Positions 1 to 3,463 of a stretch of DNA of 5,123 bases are shown here, piece by piece (position 1 is the stretch's first letter; every line of letters starts with the position of its first letter). Under the pieces are notes generated by a model. It did no database searches. It was not told where the DNA came from and worked only from the letters and a program-made list of their open reading frames with translations. Position numbers and translations under genes: made by a program. The stretch covers positions 1 to 5,123 of the forward strand of contig JALHUC010000157.1 of the NCBI GenBank assembly GCA_022865845.1. Direction: 5' to 3'. Source of the DNA: a bacterium (GTDB taxonomy: Bacteria > BMS3Abin14).

Positions 1-1
1 G

Positions 2-136
2 TTAGAATTCATCACAATGCTGTCAGTCGTTGCCATGATCTTTTGTGCCGCTACTGTTTTTGTGGCTCTCATTGCTGGCGGTGTCCTCAAAGCCAGTAGC
101 GCCATGAGAAAGAAGGCAACGCAGGAAATTTCCTGA
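2..136 (+). CDS. C-terminal end of an unrecognised membrane protein (partial)
   Basis: The frame is open from the window edge to a TGA at 134-136 and encodes 44 residues. About residues 5-29 are strongly hydrophobic (ITMLSVVAMIFCAATVFVAL and following), so this is probably a membrane-spanning segment. It is followed by a short basic polar tail (MRKKATQEIS), which by the positive-inside rule suggests a cytoplasmic C-terminus. An in-frame ATG at 17 would give a free-standing 39-aa peptide, but no ribosome binding site precedes it, so I prefer the 3' end of a longer gene starting outside the window. An intrinsic terminator begins 25 bases after the stop, which fits a real transcript end. The family cannot be named from this fragment. 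Confidence 0.45.
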   Translation, partial: LEFITMLSVVAMIFCAATVFVALIAGGVLKASSAMRKKATQEIS

Positions 137-161
137 CCTGGTAATAGTGATCTCGTAGAGA

Positions 162-188
162 GGGGAGCCATCAGGCTCCCCTTTTTTT
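162..188 (+). terminator. Rho-independent terminator of the upstream gene
   Basis: A perfect 8-bp stem (GGGGAGCC / GGCTCCCC) with an ATCA loop is followed directly by seven T residues (182-188). This is the classical intrinsic terminator layout on the + strand. It closes the transcription unit of the partial gene at 2-136 and isolates the following intergenic region from read-through. The opposite strand has no T tract, so it is not bidirectional. Confidence 0.93.
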
Positions 189-234
189 GTTTTCCGAAAC
201 GTGGAGGAAGACTGTAGCCTGGGTAAAGCACAGC

Positions 235-349
235 TACCATAAAAGCGATGTTTTTCACCGCAGGGTACGCAGTGCGGCCATTGAAAGGCCGCACTGCAGG
301 GTAGAATCTTTAATCTGGAGAAAAGACGGTTACAATAAAGGCGATGTTT
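235..349. repeat. Pair of 19-bp direct repeats flanking a hairpin
   Basis: TACCATAAAAGCGATGTTT (235-253) and TACAATAAAGGCGATGTTT (331-349) match at 17 of 19 positions and lie 96 bp apart in the same orientation. The strong hairpin at 269-297 sits between them. They could be remnants of a small duplicated element or paired protein-binding sites. No function can be assigned. Confidence 0.55.
269..297. repeat. Perfect 11-bp inverted repeat (stem-loop)
   Basis: GCAGTGCGGCC (269-279) and GGCCGCACTGC (287-297) are exact reverse complements around a 7-base loop (ATTGAAA). No T tract follows on either strand, so it is not an ordinary intrinsic terminator. The 7-bp direct repeat CAGGGTA occurs at 261-267 and at 297-303, immediately outside or overlapping the stem. 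This gives the appearance of a small palindromic unit such as a REP-like element, although only one copy is present in the window. Confidence 0.7.
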
Positions 350-353
350 AATC

Positions 354-436
354 CAACACAAAGTACACGAAGTGGCACAAAGGGTTTTGTACAGACCCGG
401 ATCTCTTACTTCGTTAACTTCGTGAACTTCGTGTTG
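354..436. repeat. 20-bp imperfect inverted repeat with 9-nt subrepeats
   Basis: The left arm (354-373) matches the reverse complement of the right arm (417-436) at 18 of 20 positions, with a 43-base interval. The right arm is part of three tandem 9-nt units at 408-434 (ACTTCGTTA, ACTTCGTGA, ACTTCGTGT). The left arm has the matching CACAAAG/CACGAAG pattern on the opposite strand, continuing to about 382. It could fold as a long stem-loop or represent convergent repeat arrays. Confidence 0.7.
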
Positions 437-613
437 AAAAAATCACTTTTTGTAAAGGAATCAGCTGTATCCTTATGGTCATTGCGGGAAGTCACGCATG
501 AATGTACAGAAGTTCTTCAGCATCTTCCCGAAAAAAAAGTACCACACCTAAAGCTGTTGCTATTTGTCCCCTGAATCAAGCTTCTCTGCGTGTTCCACAT
601 CCATACCTTTCAA

Positions 614-641
614 ATCACGGTTCACGAGTTACGAATCACGG
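614..641. repeat. Degenerate 7-nt tandem repeat, four units
   Basis: Four consecutive heptamers, ATCACGG, TTCACGA, GTTACGA and ATCACGG, share the core NTNACGR. This is a diverged member of the 7-nt repeat family seen elsewhere in the window, and the same core reappears at 1226-1246. It lies just upstream of the sigma-54 enhancer region. Confidence 0.55.
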
Positions 642-649
642 AATTTTCC

Positions 650-681
650 TGACAATTTTTGTCCCATGACAAGATGTGTCA
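650..681 (+). promoter_or_regulatory. Probable enhancer (UAS) for a sigma-54 activator: alternating GACA/TGTC half-sites
   Basis: Four half-sites alternate in orientation: GACA at 651, TGTC at 660, GACA at 668 and TGTC at 677. They form two adjacent dyads, TGACA-N5-TGTCC (650-664) and the perfect TGACA-N5-TGTCA (667-681), with 17 bp between centres. Read the other way, TTGTC-CCAT-GACAA (659-672) is also a perfect dyad. A further TTTGTCC lies at 706-712. The dyad centres are about 142 and 159 bases upstream of the predicted start site of the promoter at 790-805, a normal distance for bacterial enhancer-binding proteins. The activator itself is unknown and not encoded here. Confidence 0.6.
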
Positions 682-750
682 CCAATTTTCCCCAAATTTT
701 CGTCGTTTGTCCAATTTGATACCCGGGATTTGATCGGGAAAATGAAGTAA

Positions 751-763
751 AATCAGTGAATTA
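751..763 (+). promoter_or_regulatory. Candidate IHF binding site
   Basis: AATCAGTGAATTA fits the IHF consensus WATCARNNNNTTR at every defined position. It lies between the enhancer dyads (650-681) and the -24/-12 promoter (790-805), where IHF normally bends DNA to bring the activator to sigma-54 polymerase. It is overlapped by a small dyad, TTACA-AAAA-TGTAA (761-774). Single consensus matches occur by chance in AT-rich DNA, so the position is the stronger argument. Confidence 0.6.
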
Positions 764-789
764 CAAAAATGTAACAATTTTGAACGGAT

Positions 790-805
790 TGGCATCCCGC
801 TTGCA
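790..805 (+). promoter_or_regulatory. Sigma-54 (RpoN) -24/-12 promoter
   Basis: The sequence TGGCATCCCGCTTGCA has the invariant GG (791-792) and GC (803-804) exactly 12 bp apart, and matches TGGCAYN-N4-TTGCA very closely. With C804 as -12, transcription would start near 816. It has the other parts expected of such promoters: enhancer dyads, an IHF-type site and, 58 bases downstream of the predicted start, an ORF with a strong ribosome binding site. No sigma-70 elements of comparable quality are visible here. Confidence 0.8.
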
Positions 806-844
806 ACTACCTGATTGTAATCAATAAAGTGCAAGTGCCTGATT
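802..844 (+). repeat. Direct repeat and palindrome around the sigma-54 start site
   Basis: Two 15-bp direct repeats, TGCAACTACCTGATT (802-816) and TGCAAGTGCCTGATT (830-844), match at 13 of 15 positions with a 28-bp period. The first copy begins inside the -12 element. The perfect palindrome TGATT-GT-AATCA (812-823) straddles the predicted start site. This arrangement could be an operator for a second regulator or a leader RNA element. The function is inferred from position only. Confidence 0.5.
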
Positions 845-873
845 ACATACAGAGTCAAAAAGGAGCATCTGAA

Positions 874-981
874 ATGAAGGCAAAAGCAATAGCCGTTGAT
901 AGGAGAGAGATTGTTGTGGTTCGGTTGGCATGGCTGCTTGCAGCGGGCGGTTGCTTAATGATCCTTCAACTCCTTTTTTGA
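874..981 (+). CDS. Small hydrophobic membrane peptide, 35 aa, sigma-54 driven
   Basis: ATG at 874 is preceded by AAAAAGGAG ending at 865, an excellent ribosome binding site with an 8-base spacer. The frame ends at TGA 979-981 after 35 codons. The product has a charged N-terminal half (MKAKAIAVDRREI) and a hydrophobic stretch of about 22 residues from V14 to F35 (VVVRLAWLLAAGGCLMILQL and following), broken only by R17. It therefore probably inserts in the inner membrane. It is the only ORF directly downstream of the sigma-54 promoter and has no neighbour gene in its unit. I do not recognise the family. Alternatives are a regulatory leader peptide, a small membrane regulator, a toxin-like hydrophobic peptide, or a chance ORF on a regulatory RNA. 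The promoter and ribosome binding site together make translation likely. Confidence 0.6.
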   Translation: MKAKAIAVDRREIVVVRLAWLLAAGGCLMILQLLF

Positions 982-998
982 TTCTATCAGTCTACTAA

Positions 999-1045
999 GG
1001 TGAGGCTGCCTGTGGTTTAGTCTCACCATGTAAAAGGTGTTTTAC
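999..1045 (+). other. Two consecutive stem-loops after the small ORF
   Basis: GGTGAG (999-1004) pairs with CTCACC (1022-1027) across a 17-base loop. It is followed by a perfect 6-bp stem GTAAAA-GGTG-TTTTAC (1030-1045). Both would lie in the 3' untranslated part of the 35-aa peptide transcript. Neither is followed by a T tract, so they may be protective or regulatory RNA structure rather than a terminator. Confidence 0.45.
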
Positions 1046-1066
1046 CCCCACCCCACCCCCTGGCCC
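1045..1066 (-). other. C-rich run with G-quadruplex potential on the minus strand
   Basis: The + strand has C5-A-C4-A-C5-TGG-C3, so the minus strand has four runs of at least three G with loops of 3, 1 and 1 bases. This fits a compact G-quadruplex pattern. It runs directly into the GC-rich hairpin at 1062-1091 and lies beside further G-run arrays at 1109-1210. Confidence 0.55.
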
Positions 1067-1091
1067 GGGGCCGGTTTACCGGCTCCGGGCC
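1062..1091 (+). other. Strong GC-rich stem-loop (13 bp, TTTA loop)
   Basis: GGCCCGG (1062-1068) pairs with CCGGGCC (1085-1091), G1069 can form a G-U pair with T1084, and GCCGG (1070-1074) pairs with CCGGC (1079-1083) around a TTTA loop. This is very stable in RNA. The bases that follow (AACCTCTG) contain no T run, so it is not a canonical intrinsic terminator. It could still protect the 3' end of the sigma-54 transcript or slow polymerase. Confidence 0.7.
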
Positions 1092-1108
1092 AACCTCTGT
1101 AAATTCAG

Positions 1109-1185
1109 TACCCAGTACCCAGTACCCAGTACCCAGTACCCAGTACCCAGTACCCAGTACCCAGTACCCAGTACCCAGTACCCAG
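1109..1185. repeat. Perfect 7-nt tandem repeat, 11 copies of TACCCAG
   Basis: Eleven uninterrupted identical TACCCAG units fill 77 bp, preceded by a decayed unit (AATTCAG, 1102-1108). The minus strand reads CTGGGTA, giving eleven GGG runs with 4-base loops, so it could form G-quadruplexes. Perfect identity implies recent expansion or active maintenance by slippage. There are no spacers, so it is not a CRISPR array. Confidence 0.95.
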
Positions 1186-1210
1186 GGCGGAGGGCGGAGG
1201 GCGGAGGGCG
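1185..1210. repeat. 7-nt tandem repeat GGGCGGA, 3.7 copies, abutting the TACCCAG array
   Basis: Three full GGGCGGA units (1185-1205) and a partial GGGCG follow the TACCCAG array without a gap; the last G of one array is the first G of the other. Here the GGG runs are on the + strand, the opposite of the neighbouring array, and meet the pattern G3-N4 four times. Confidence 0.9.
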
Positions 1211-1225
1211 TTGGGACGTCAGATC

Positions 1226-1246
1226 ATTCGCGATTACGGATAACGT
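1226..1246. repeat. Degenerate 7-nt repeat ATTCGCG-ATTACGG-ATAACGT
   Basis: Three consecutive heptamers share the pattern AT-N-N-CG-N and resemble the units at 614-641 (ATCACGG, GTTACGA). The copies are diverged, so this is a weak but consistent member of the 7-nt family. Confidence 0.4.
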
Positions 1247-1329
1247 ATGAACCCACATAGGAACTTTTCCGATTTTTCGCACTCCGCACCAGACGAGATG
1301 GACGAGCCGCTCTCCGCACTGCTTTGTTA

Positions 1330-1343
1330 GACCCCAGACCCCA
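1330..1343. repeat. Two tandem copies of GACCCCA
   Basis: GACCCCA occurs twice in tandem and is followed by GA, a partial third unit. It is short and would mean little alone, but it has the same 7-nt period as five other arrays nearby. Confidence 0.5.
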
Positions 1344-1371
1344 GAAGCTACTCTTCACCGACTCTGCTTTT

Positions 1372-1399
1372 CTTTGGACTTTGGACTTTGGTCTTTGGA
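1372..1399. repeat. 7-nt tandem repeat CTTTGGA, four copies
   Basis: Units are CTTTGGA, CTTTGGA, CTTTGGT and CTTTGGA, with one substitution in 28 bases. The unit is close to the ACTTGGA/ACCTGGA units found between rsmH and ftsL at 3107-3130. Confidence 0.85.
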
Positions 1400-1551
1400 C
1401 TAGCCTTTCACACCACCTCTCCCCACCACTTCCCGGCAAGCACTGAAATCCTGTTTAAAGTAGCATCCATCCATGCCAATTCAGGGCAATTAACGGTCGA
1501 ATTCAAACCAGGTTCATTTCCTCCTAACCGTTTGAAAACCTGTTTGTTTCC

Positions 1552-1580
1552 TTGACAACGGAATAGCCCGAAAGTATATT
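1552..1580 (+). promoter_or_regulatory. Sigma-70 promoter of the mraZ-dcw operon
   Basis: A perfect -35 element TTGACA (1552-1557) and a -10 element TATATT (1575-1580) are separated by the optimal 17 bp. Transcription is expected to start near 1587, leaving a leader of about 32 bases before the mraZ ATG at 1619. The strength of this promoter suits an operon that is held down by its own MraZ repressor. Confidence 0.88.
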
Positions 1581-1605
1581 GTGGGGCAAAGTGGTAGAAA
1601 GTGGG
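1581..1605 (+). promoter_or_regulatory. MraZ operator: three GTGGK repeats at 10-bp spacing
   Basis: GTGGG (1581), GTGGT (1591) and GTGGG (1601) recur exactly every 10 bp. The second and third are preceded by AAA; the full repeat reads AAAGTGGTAG then AAAGTGGGGA. MraZ is known to bind direct repeats of TGGGN separated by 5 bases in gammaproteobacteria, and AAAGTGG-type repeats in Mycoplasma. This site matches both descriptions. It starts one base after the -10 element and covers the start site and part of the mraZ ribosome binding site, so binding should block transcription. Confidence 0.85.
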
Positions 1606-1618
1606 GAGACACGCAACC

Positions 1619-2071
1619 ATGAACCACGCACCCTTCAGAGGCCGGTACCAGCATGCCCTGGATGACAAGGGACGCCTAAGCATCCCATCCAGGTTCAGGG
1701 AGACCCTCGTCCAGGAACATGACGGACGGCTGATCATCACCAACCTGCCCCATTGCCTGGTGGCATACACTCCCGACCAGTGGGAAGCCATTGAAGCCAG
1801 ATCGGGAAAGCTTTCCACGGTCAAAAGCAACGTACAGAGTTTCCTTCGGTACTTCTACTCCGGCGCAACGGAATGTGAACTTGACAAGCAGGGCCGGGTC
1901 CTAATCCCTCCATCTCTGAGAGAAGCCATCGACCTGGACAGACAGGTCGTCATAGCTGGAATGTTGAATCGCCTCGAGATCTGGAGCCAGGTCAGGTGGG
2001 ATGAGGAGATGAAGAGGGCTATGGAGAACTTCGACGATATCTCCGACGAACTGGCCGATTTCGGCCTTTAG
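1619..2071 (+). CDS. mraZ: Transcriptional regulator MraZ
   Basis: MraZ is a ring-forming DNA-binding protein that controls its own dcw operon. The 150-aa product has the two expected SpoVT/AbrB-like half-domains, each with the family motif: DDKGRLSIPSRFR (residues 15-27) and DKQGRVLIPPSLR (89-101). An FRGRY-type N-terminus (6-10) and a FYSGATE segment (79-85) are also typical. The length is normal for the family. I chose ATG 1619 because GGGGAG (1603-1608) lies 10 bases upstream. A GTG at 1601 is in frame but lies inside the operator and has a poor ribosome binding site. It is the first gene of the operon, 36 bases before rsmH, and its predicted operator overlaps the promoter (1581-1605), indicating autoregulation. 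Confidence 0.96.
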   Translation: MNHAPFRGRYQHALDDKGRLSIPSRFRETLVQEHDGRLIITNLPHCLVAYTPDQWEAIEARSGKLSTVKSNVQSFLRYFYSGATECELDKQGRVLIPPSLREAIDLDRQVVIAGMLNRLEIWSQVRWDEEMKRAMENFDDISDELADFGL

Positions 2072-2090
2072 GTCGCGACCTTCAAGGTCG
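2071..2090 (+). other. Small stem-loop between mraZ and rsmH
   Basis: Starting at the last base of the mraZ stop codon, GGTCGCGACC (2071-2080) is a perfect palindrome. CGACC (2076-2080) can alternatively pair with GGTCG (2086-2090) around TTCAA. The two folds exclude each other. It ends 5 bases before the rsmH ribosome binding site and has no T tract, so a mild translational or RNA-processing role is possible. Confidence 0.4.
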
Positions 2091-2107
2091 AATACAGGAG
2101 GCGCAAA

Positions 2108-3058
2108 TTGACCGGAAGCGAGGCGATCTGTCGCCACGTACCGGTCCTGCTGGAGGAGGTCCTTGAGGGTCTGGCCATCCGGCAGGGCGGAGTGTATCTG
2201 GACGGAACCATCGGGTGGGGTGGCCATACTTCCCGGATACTCCAAATGTACGAGGATACCCGCGTTATCGGGTTGGATCATGATGCCGCGGCTCTGGAGG
2301 CCGTTTCCCGAAAGCTGGCGAACTTTGGGGACAGGGTTTTGCTCTTTCACAGCGACTTTCGCCAGTTGGATAAAGTGCTCGATGAAGCCGGTGTTGGACT
2401 GGTGGATGGGGCACTTATGGACCTGGGGGTTTCTTCCATGCAGCTTGAAGATGCCGACAGGGGGTTCTCCTTTGCCCAGGATGGTCCCCTTGACATGAGA
2501 ATGAACCCCGATTCGGGAGTTGCGGCCTCTGAGATCGTTAACACATGGGCACAGACGGATCTTGCCAACCTGTTTTTCAAGTATGGAGAGGAAAAACGCT
2601 CCAGGGCCATTGCAGCGGCCATTGTGAGGACAAGAGAAACATCCCCCATAGAGAGTACGCTGCAACTGGCGGATCTTATCAGTTCGGTGCCGGGGATGGG
2701 CAGAGTGAGAAATATACACCCGGCAACCCGTACGTTTCAGGCGCTGCGCATCGAAGTGAACGATGAACTCGATGCAGTAAGACAGGTTATCCCTACCGGT
2801 GTCGAGCGCCTGACCCCGGGAGGCAGGTTGGTAATAATAAGCTTCCACTCCCTTGAGGATCGCATAGTCAAGAGAAGCTTCAGGGAGTTGGAAAGCCCGT
2901 GCCGCTGCCCCAAAGAATTTCCTGAATGCCGGTGCGGCAAAGTAAGCGCGGGCAGGGTGGTGACAAGGCGACCATTGGTTCCGACAGAGGCAGAGATCAA
3001 AACCAATCCCCGCAGCCGCAGCGCGAAGTTGAGGGTATTTGAAAAGGGCAGAATGTAG
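2108..3058 (+). CDS. rsmH: 16S rRNA (cytosine(1402)-N(4))-methyltransferase RsmH
   Basis: RsmH (MraW) uses S-adenosylmethionine to methylate N4 of C1402 in the decoding centre of 16S rRNA. The 316-aa product contains HVPVLLEEVL (10-19), the SAM-binding stretch YLDGTIGWGGHTSRIL (30-45), VIGLDHD (53-59), the family signature DLGVSS (105-110) with RGFSFAQDGPLDMRMN (118-133), FKYGEEKRSRAIA (157-169), HPATRTFQALRIEVNDEL (204-221) and IISFHSLEDRIVK (243-255). Cys265, 267, 274 and 276 form a CxC...CxC insert that may bind metal; this is inferred. The start is a TTG with a perfect AGGAGG (2096-2101) 6 bases upstream. The NPRSRSAKLRVFE ending is the natural C-terminus of the family. The final residues and TAG stop lie inside a 7-nt repeat array. 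Confidence 0.97.
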   Translation: MTGSEAICRHVPVLLEEVLEGLAIRQGGVYLDGTIGWGGHTSRILQMYEDTRVIGLDHDAAALEAVSRKLANFGDRVLLFHSDFRQLDKVLDEAGVGLVDGALMDLGVSSMQLEDADRGFSFAQDGPLDMRMNPDSGVAASEIVNTWAQTDLANLFFKYGEEKRSRAIAAAIVRTRETSPIESTLQLADLISSVPGMGRVRNIHPATRTFQALRIEVNDELDAVRQVIPTGVERLTPGGRLVIISFHSLEDRIVKRSFRELESPCRCPKEFPECRCGKVSAGRVVTRRPLVPTEAEIKTNPRSRSAKLRVFEKGRM

Positions 3059-3089
3059 AACGCAGAATGCAGAACACAGGACGCAGAAT
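3048..3089. repeat. 7-nt tandem repeat GCAGAAY, six units, spanning the rsmH stop codon
   Basis: Units are GCAGAAT, GTAGAAC, GCAGAAT, GCAGAAC, ACAGGAC and GCAGAAT. The first unit and part of the second encode the last residues of RsmH, and the TAG stop (3056-3058) is inside the second unit, where the other copies read CAG. The array thus begins within the gene and fills the first part of the spacer. Confidence 0.88.
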
Positions 3090-3106
3090 GGAAATTAATA
3101 GCCGTT

Positions 3107-3130
3107 ACTTGGAACTCGGAACCTGGAACT
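3107..3130. repeat. 7-nt tandem repeat ACTTGGA-type, three units plus a partial
   Basis: ACTTGGA, ACTCGGA and ACCTGGA are followed by a partial ACT, ending 9 bases before the ftsL start codon. The unit resembles the CTTTGGA array at 1372-1399. With the array at 3048-3089 it accounts for most of the 81-base rsmH-ftsL gap and occupies the place where the ftsL ribosome binding site should be. Confidence 0.82.
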
Positions 3131-3139
3131 ATTTTAGCT

Positions 3140-3463
3140 ATGACCGTAGCCGCTGAGACAAAGGTAAGGCAGTCCGAGCGCATCTCCTTGAGGGGAGGAC
3201 TGAAGGATTTCGCCTTCGCTCTGCTGGTGTTGGTGCTTTTAGGCTGTGCCATCTTCATAACAGCCTGGAGACGGGTGGCATTCATAGATGTGGGGTACGA
3301 GATCAGGAGGCTGGAAAAGAGTGAATCTGAGTTTCTTTATCTACAGCATGAGATGGAGATAGAAAGAGCCATGCTCAACAGCCCTGAACGGATAGAAAAG
3401 GTGGCCCGGGCCAGGTTTGGGCTGAGAGAACCGGAACCTGGACAGATCAGGGTTGTGCCATGA
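3140..3463 (+). CDS. ftsL: Cell division protein FtsL
   Basis: FtsL is a small bitopic divisome protein that forms a complex with FtsB and FtsQ and activates septal synthesis by FtsW-FtsI. The 107-aa product has a short cytoplasmic N-terminus (1-23), one transmembrane segment (about 24-43, FAFALLVLVLLGCAIFITAW), a periplasmic coiled-coil-like region (about 50-78, YEIRRLEKSESEFLYLQHEM) and a SPERIEKVARARFGLREPEPGQ tail in which arginine-rich helix and GLREPEPGQ match FtsL endings. Identification rests on size, topology and position, as FtsL sequences are poorly conserved. ATG 3140 lacks a recognisable ribosome binding site; only repeat-derived GGA triplets precede it, and no alternative ATG, GTG or TTG exists in frame back to the rsmH stop. 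Its TGA overlaps the ftsI ATG, implying translational coupling. Confidence 0.87.
   Translation: MTVAAETKVRQSERISLRGGLKDFAFALLVLVLLGCAIFITAWRRVAFIDVGYEIRRLEKSESEFLYLQHEMEIERAMLNSPERIEKVARARFGLREPEPGQIRVVP

Larger units (their letters stand above)
189..649. other. Gene-free spacer with scattered repeats
   Basis: No reading frame here has a convincing start, ribosome binding site or protein-like composition. What it does hold is listed separately: a direct repeat pair, a perfect hairpin, a large inverted repeat and a degenerate 7-nt array. In addition, a 7-bp inverted pair CGGGAAG (485-491) / CTTCCCG (524-530) flanks a 32-base loop and is followed by eight A residues. It lacks a T tract on either useful side and has no assigned role. 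Confidence 0.6.
982..1551. other. Gene-free, repeat- and structure-rich spacer before the dcw promoter
   Basis: I see no supportable gene here. The first 110 bases carry stem-loops and C-rich tracts, and 1109-1399 is a patchwork of 7-nt tandem repeats, both listed separately. The interval 1261-1320 has only short scattered repeats, such as CTCCGCAC at 1282-1289 and 1312-1319 and GACGAG at 1293 and 1302. The last 150 bases (1400-1551) hold nothing I recognise. No stem followed by a T tract is present, so transcripts from the sigma-54 promoter might continue into the dcw operon. Confidence 0.55.

Noticed and set aside
23..361. 112-codon minus-strand ORF
   Set aside because: It crosses the intrinsic terminator and the perfect hairpin, opposes the upstream partial gene, and encodes no recognisable motif.
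344..574. 76-codon + strand ORF in the upstream spacer
   Set aside because: It runs through the inverted-repeat and 9-nt repeat region, has a ribosome binding site too close to the start, and its composition reflects the repeats rather than a protein.
1062..1091. Rho-independent terminator
   Set aside because: The stem is strong, but no T tract follows on either strand.
1109..1210. CRISPR array
   Set aside because: Units are 7 nt and directly abutting, with no spacers and no cas genes.
1076..1282. 68-codon minus-strand ORF with a repeated YWVLGTG peptide
   Set aside because: The peptide repeat is a translation of the 11 TACCCAG units (three units equal seven codons). No other support for coding exists.
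1224..1439. 71-codon minus-strand ORF across the repeat arrays
   Set aside because: Its residues are encoded by CTTTGGA and GACCCCA repeats and random spacer; there is no ribosome binding site or protein-like pattern.
1601..1618. GTG at 1601 as the mraZ start
   Set aside because: It would place the start codon inside the third operator repeat with a poor ribosome binding site, whereas ATG 1619 has GGGGAG 10 bases upstream and better matches family N-termini.
1901..2848. 315-codon minus-strand ORF
   Set aside because: It lies antisense to mraZ and rsmH, whose + strand products carry unmistakable family motifs throughout.
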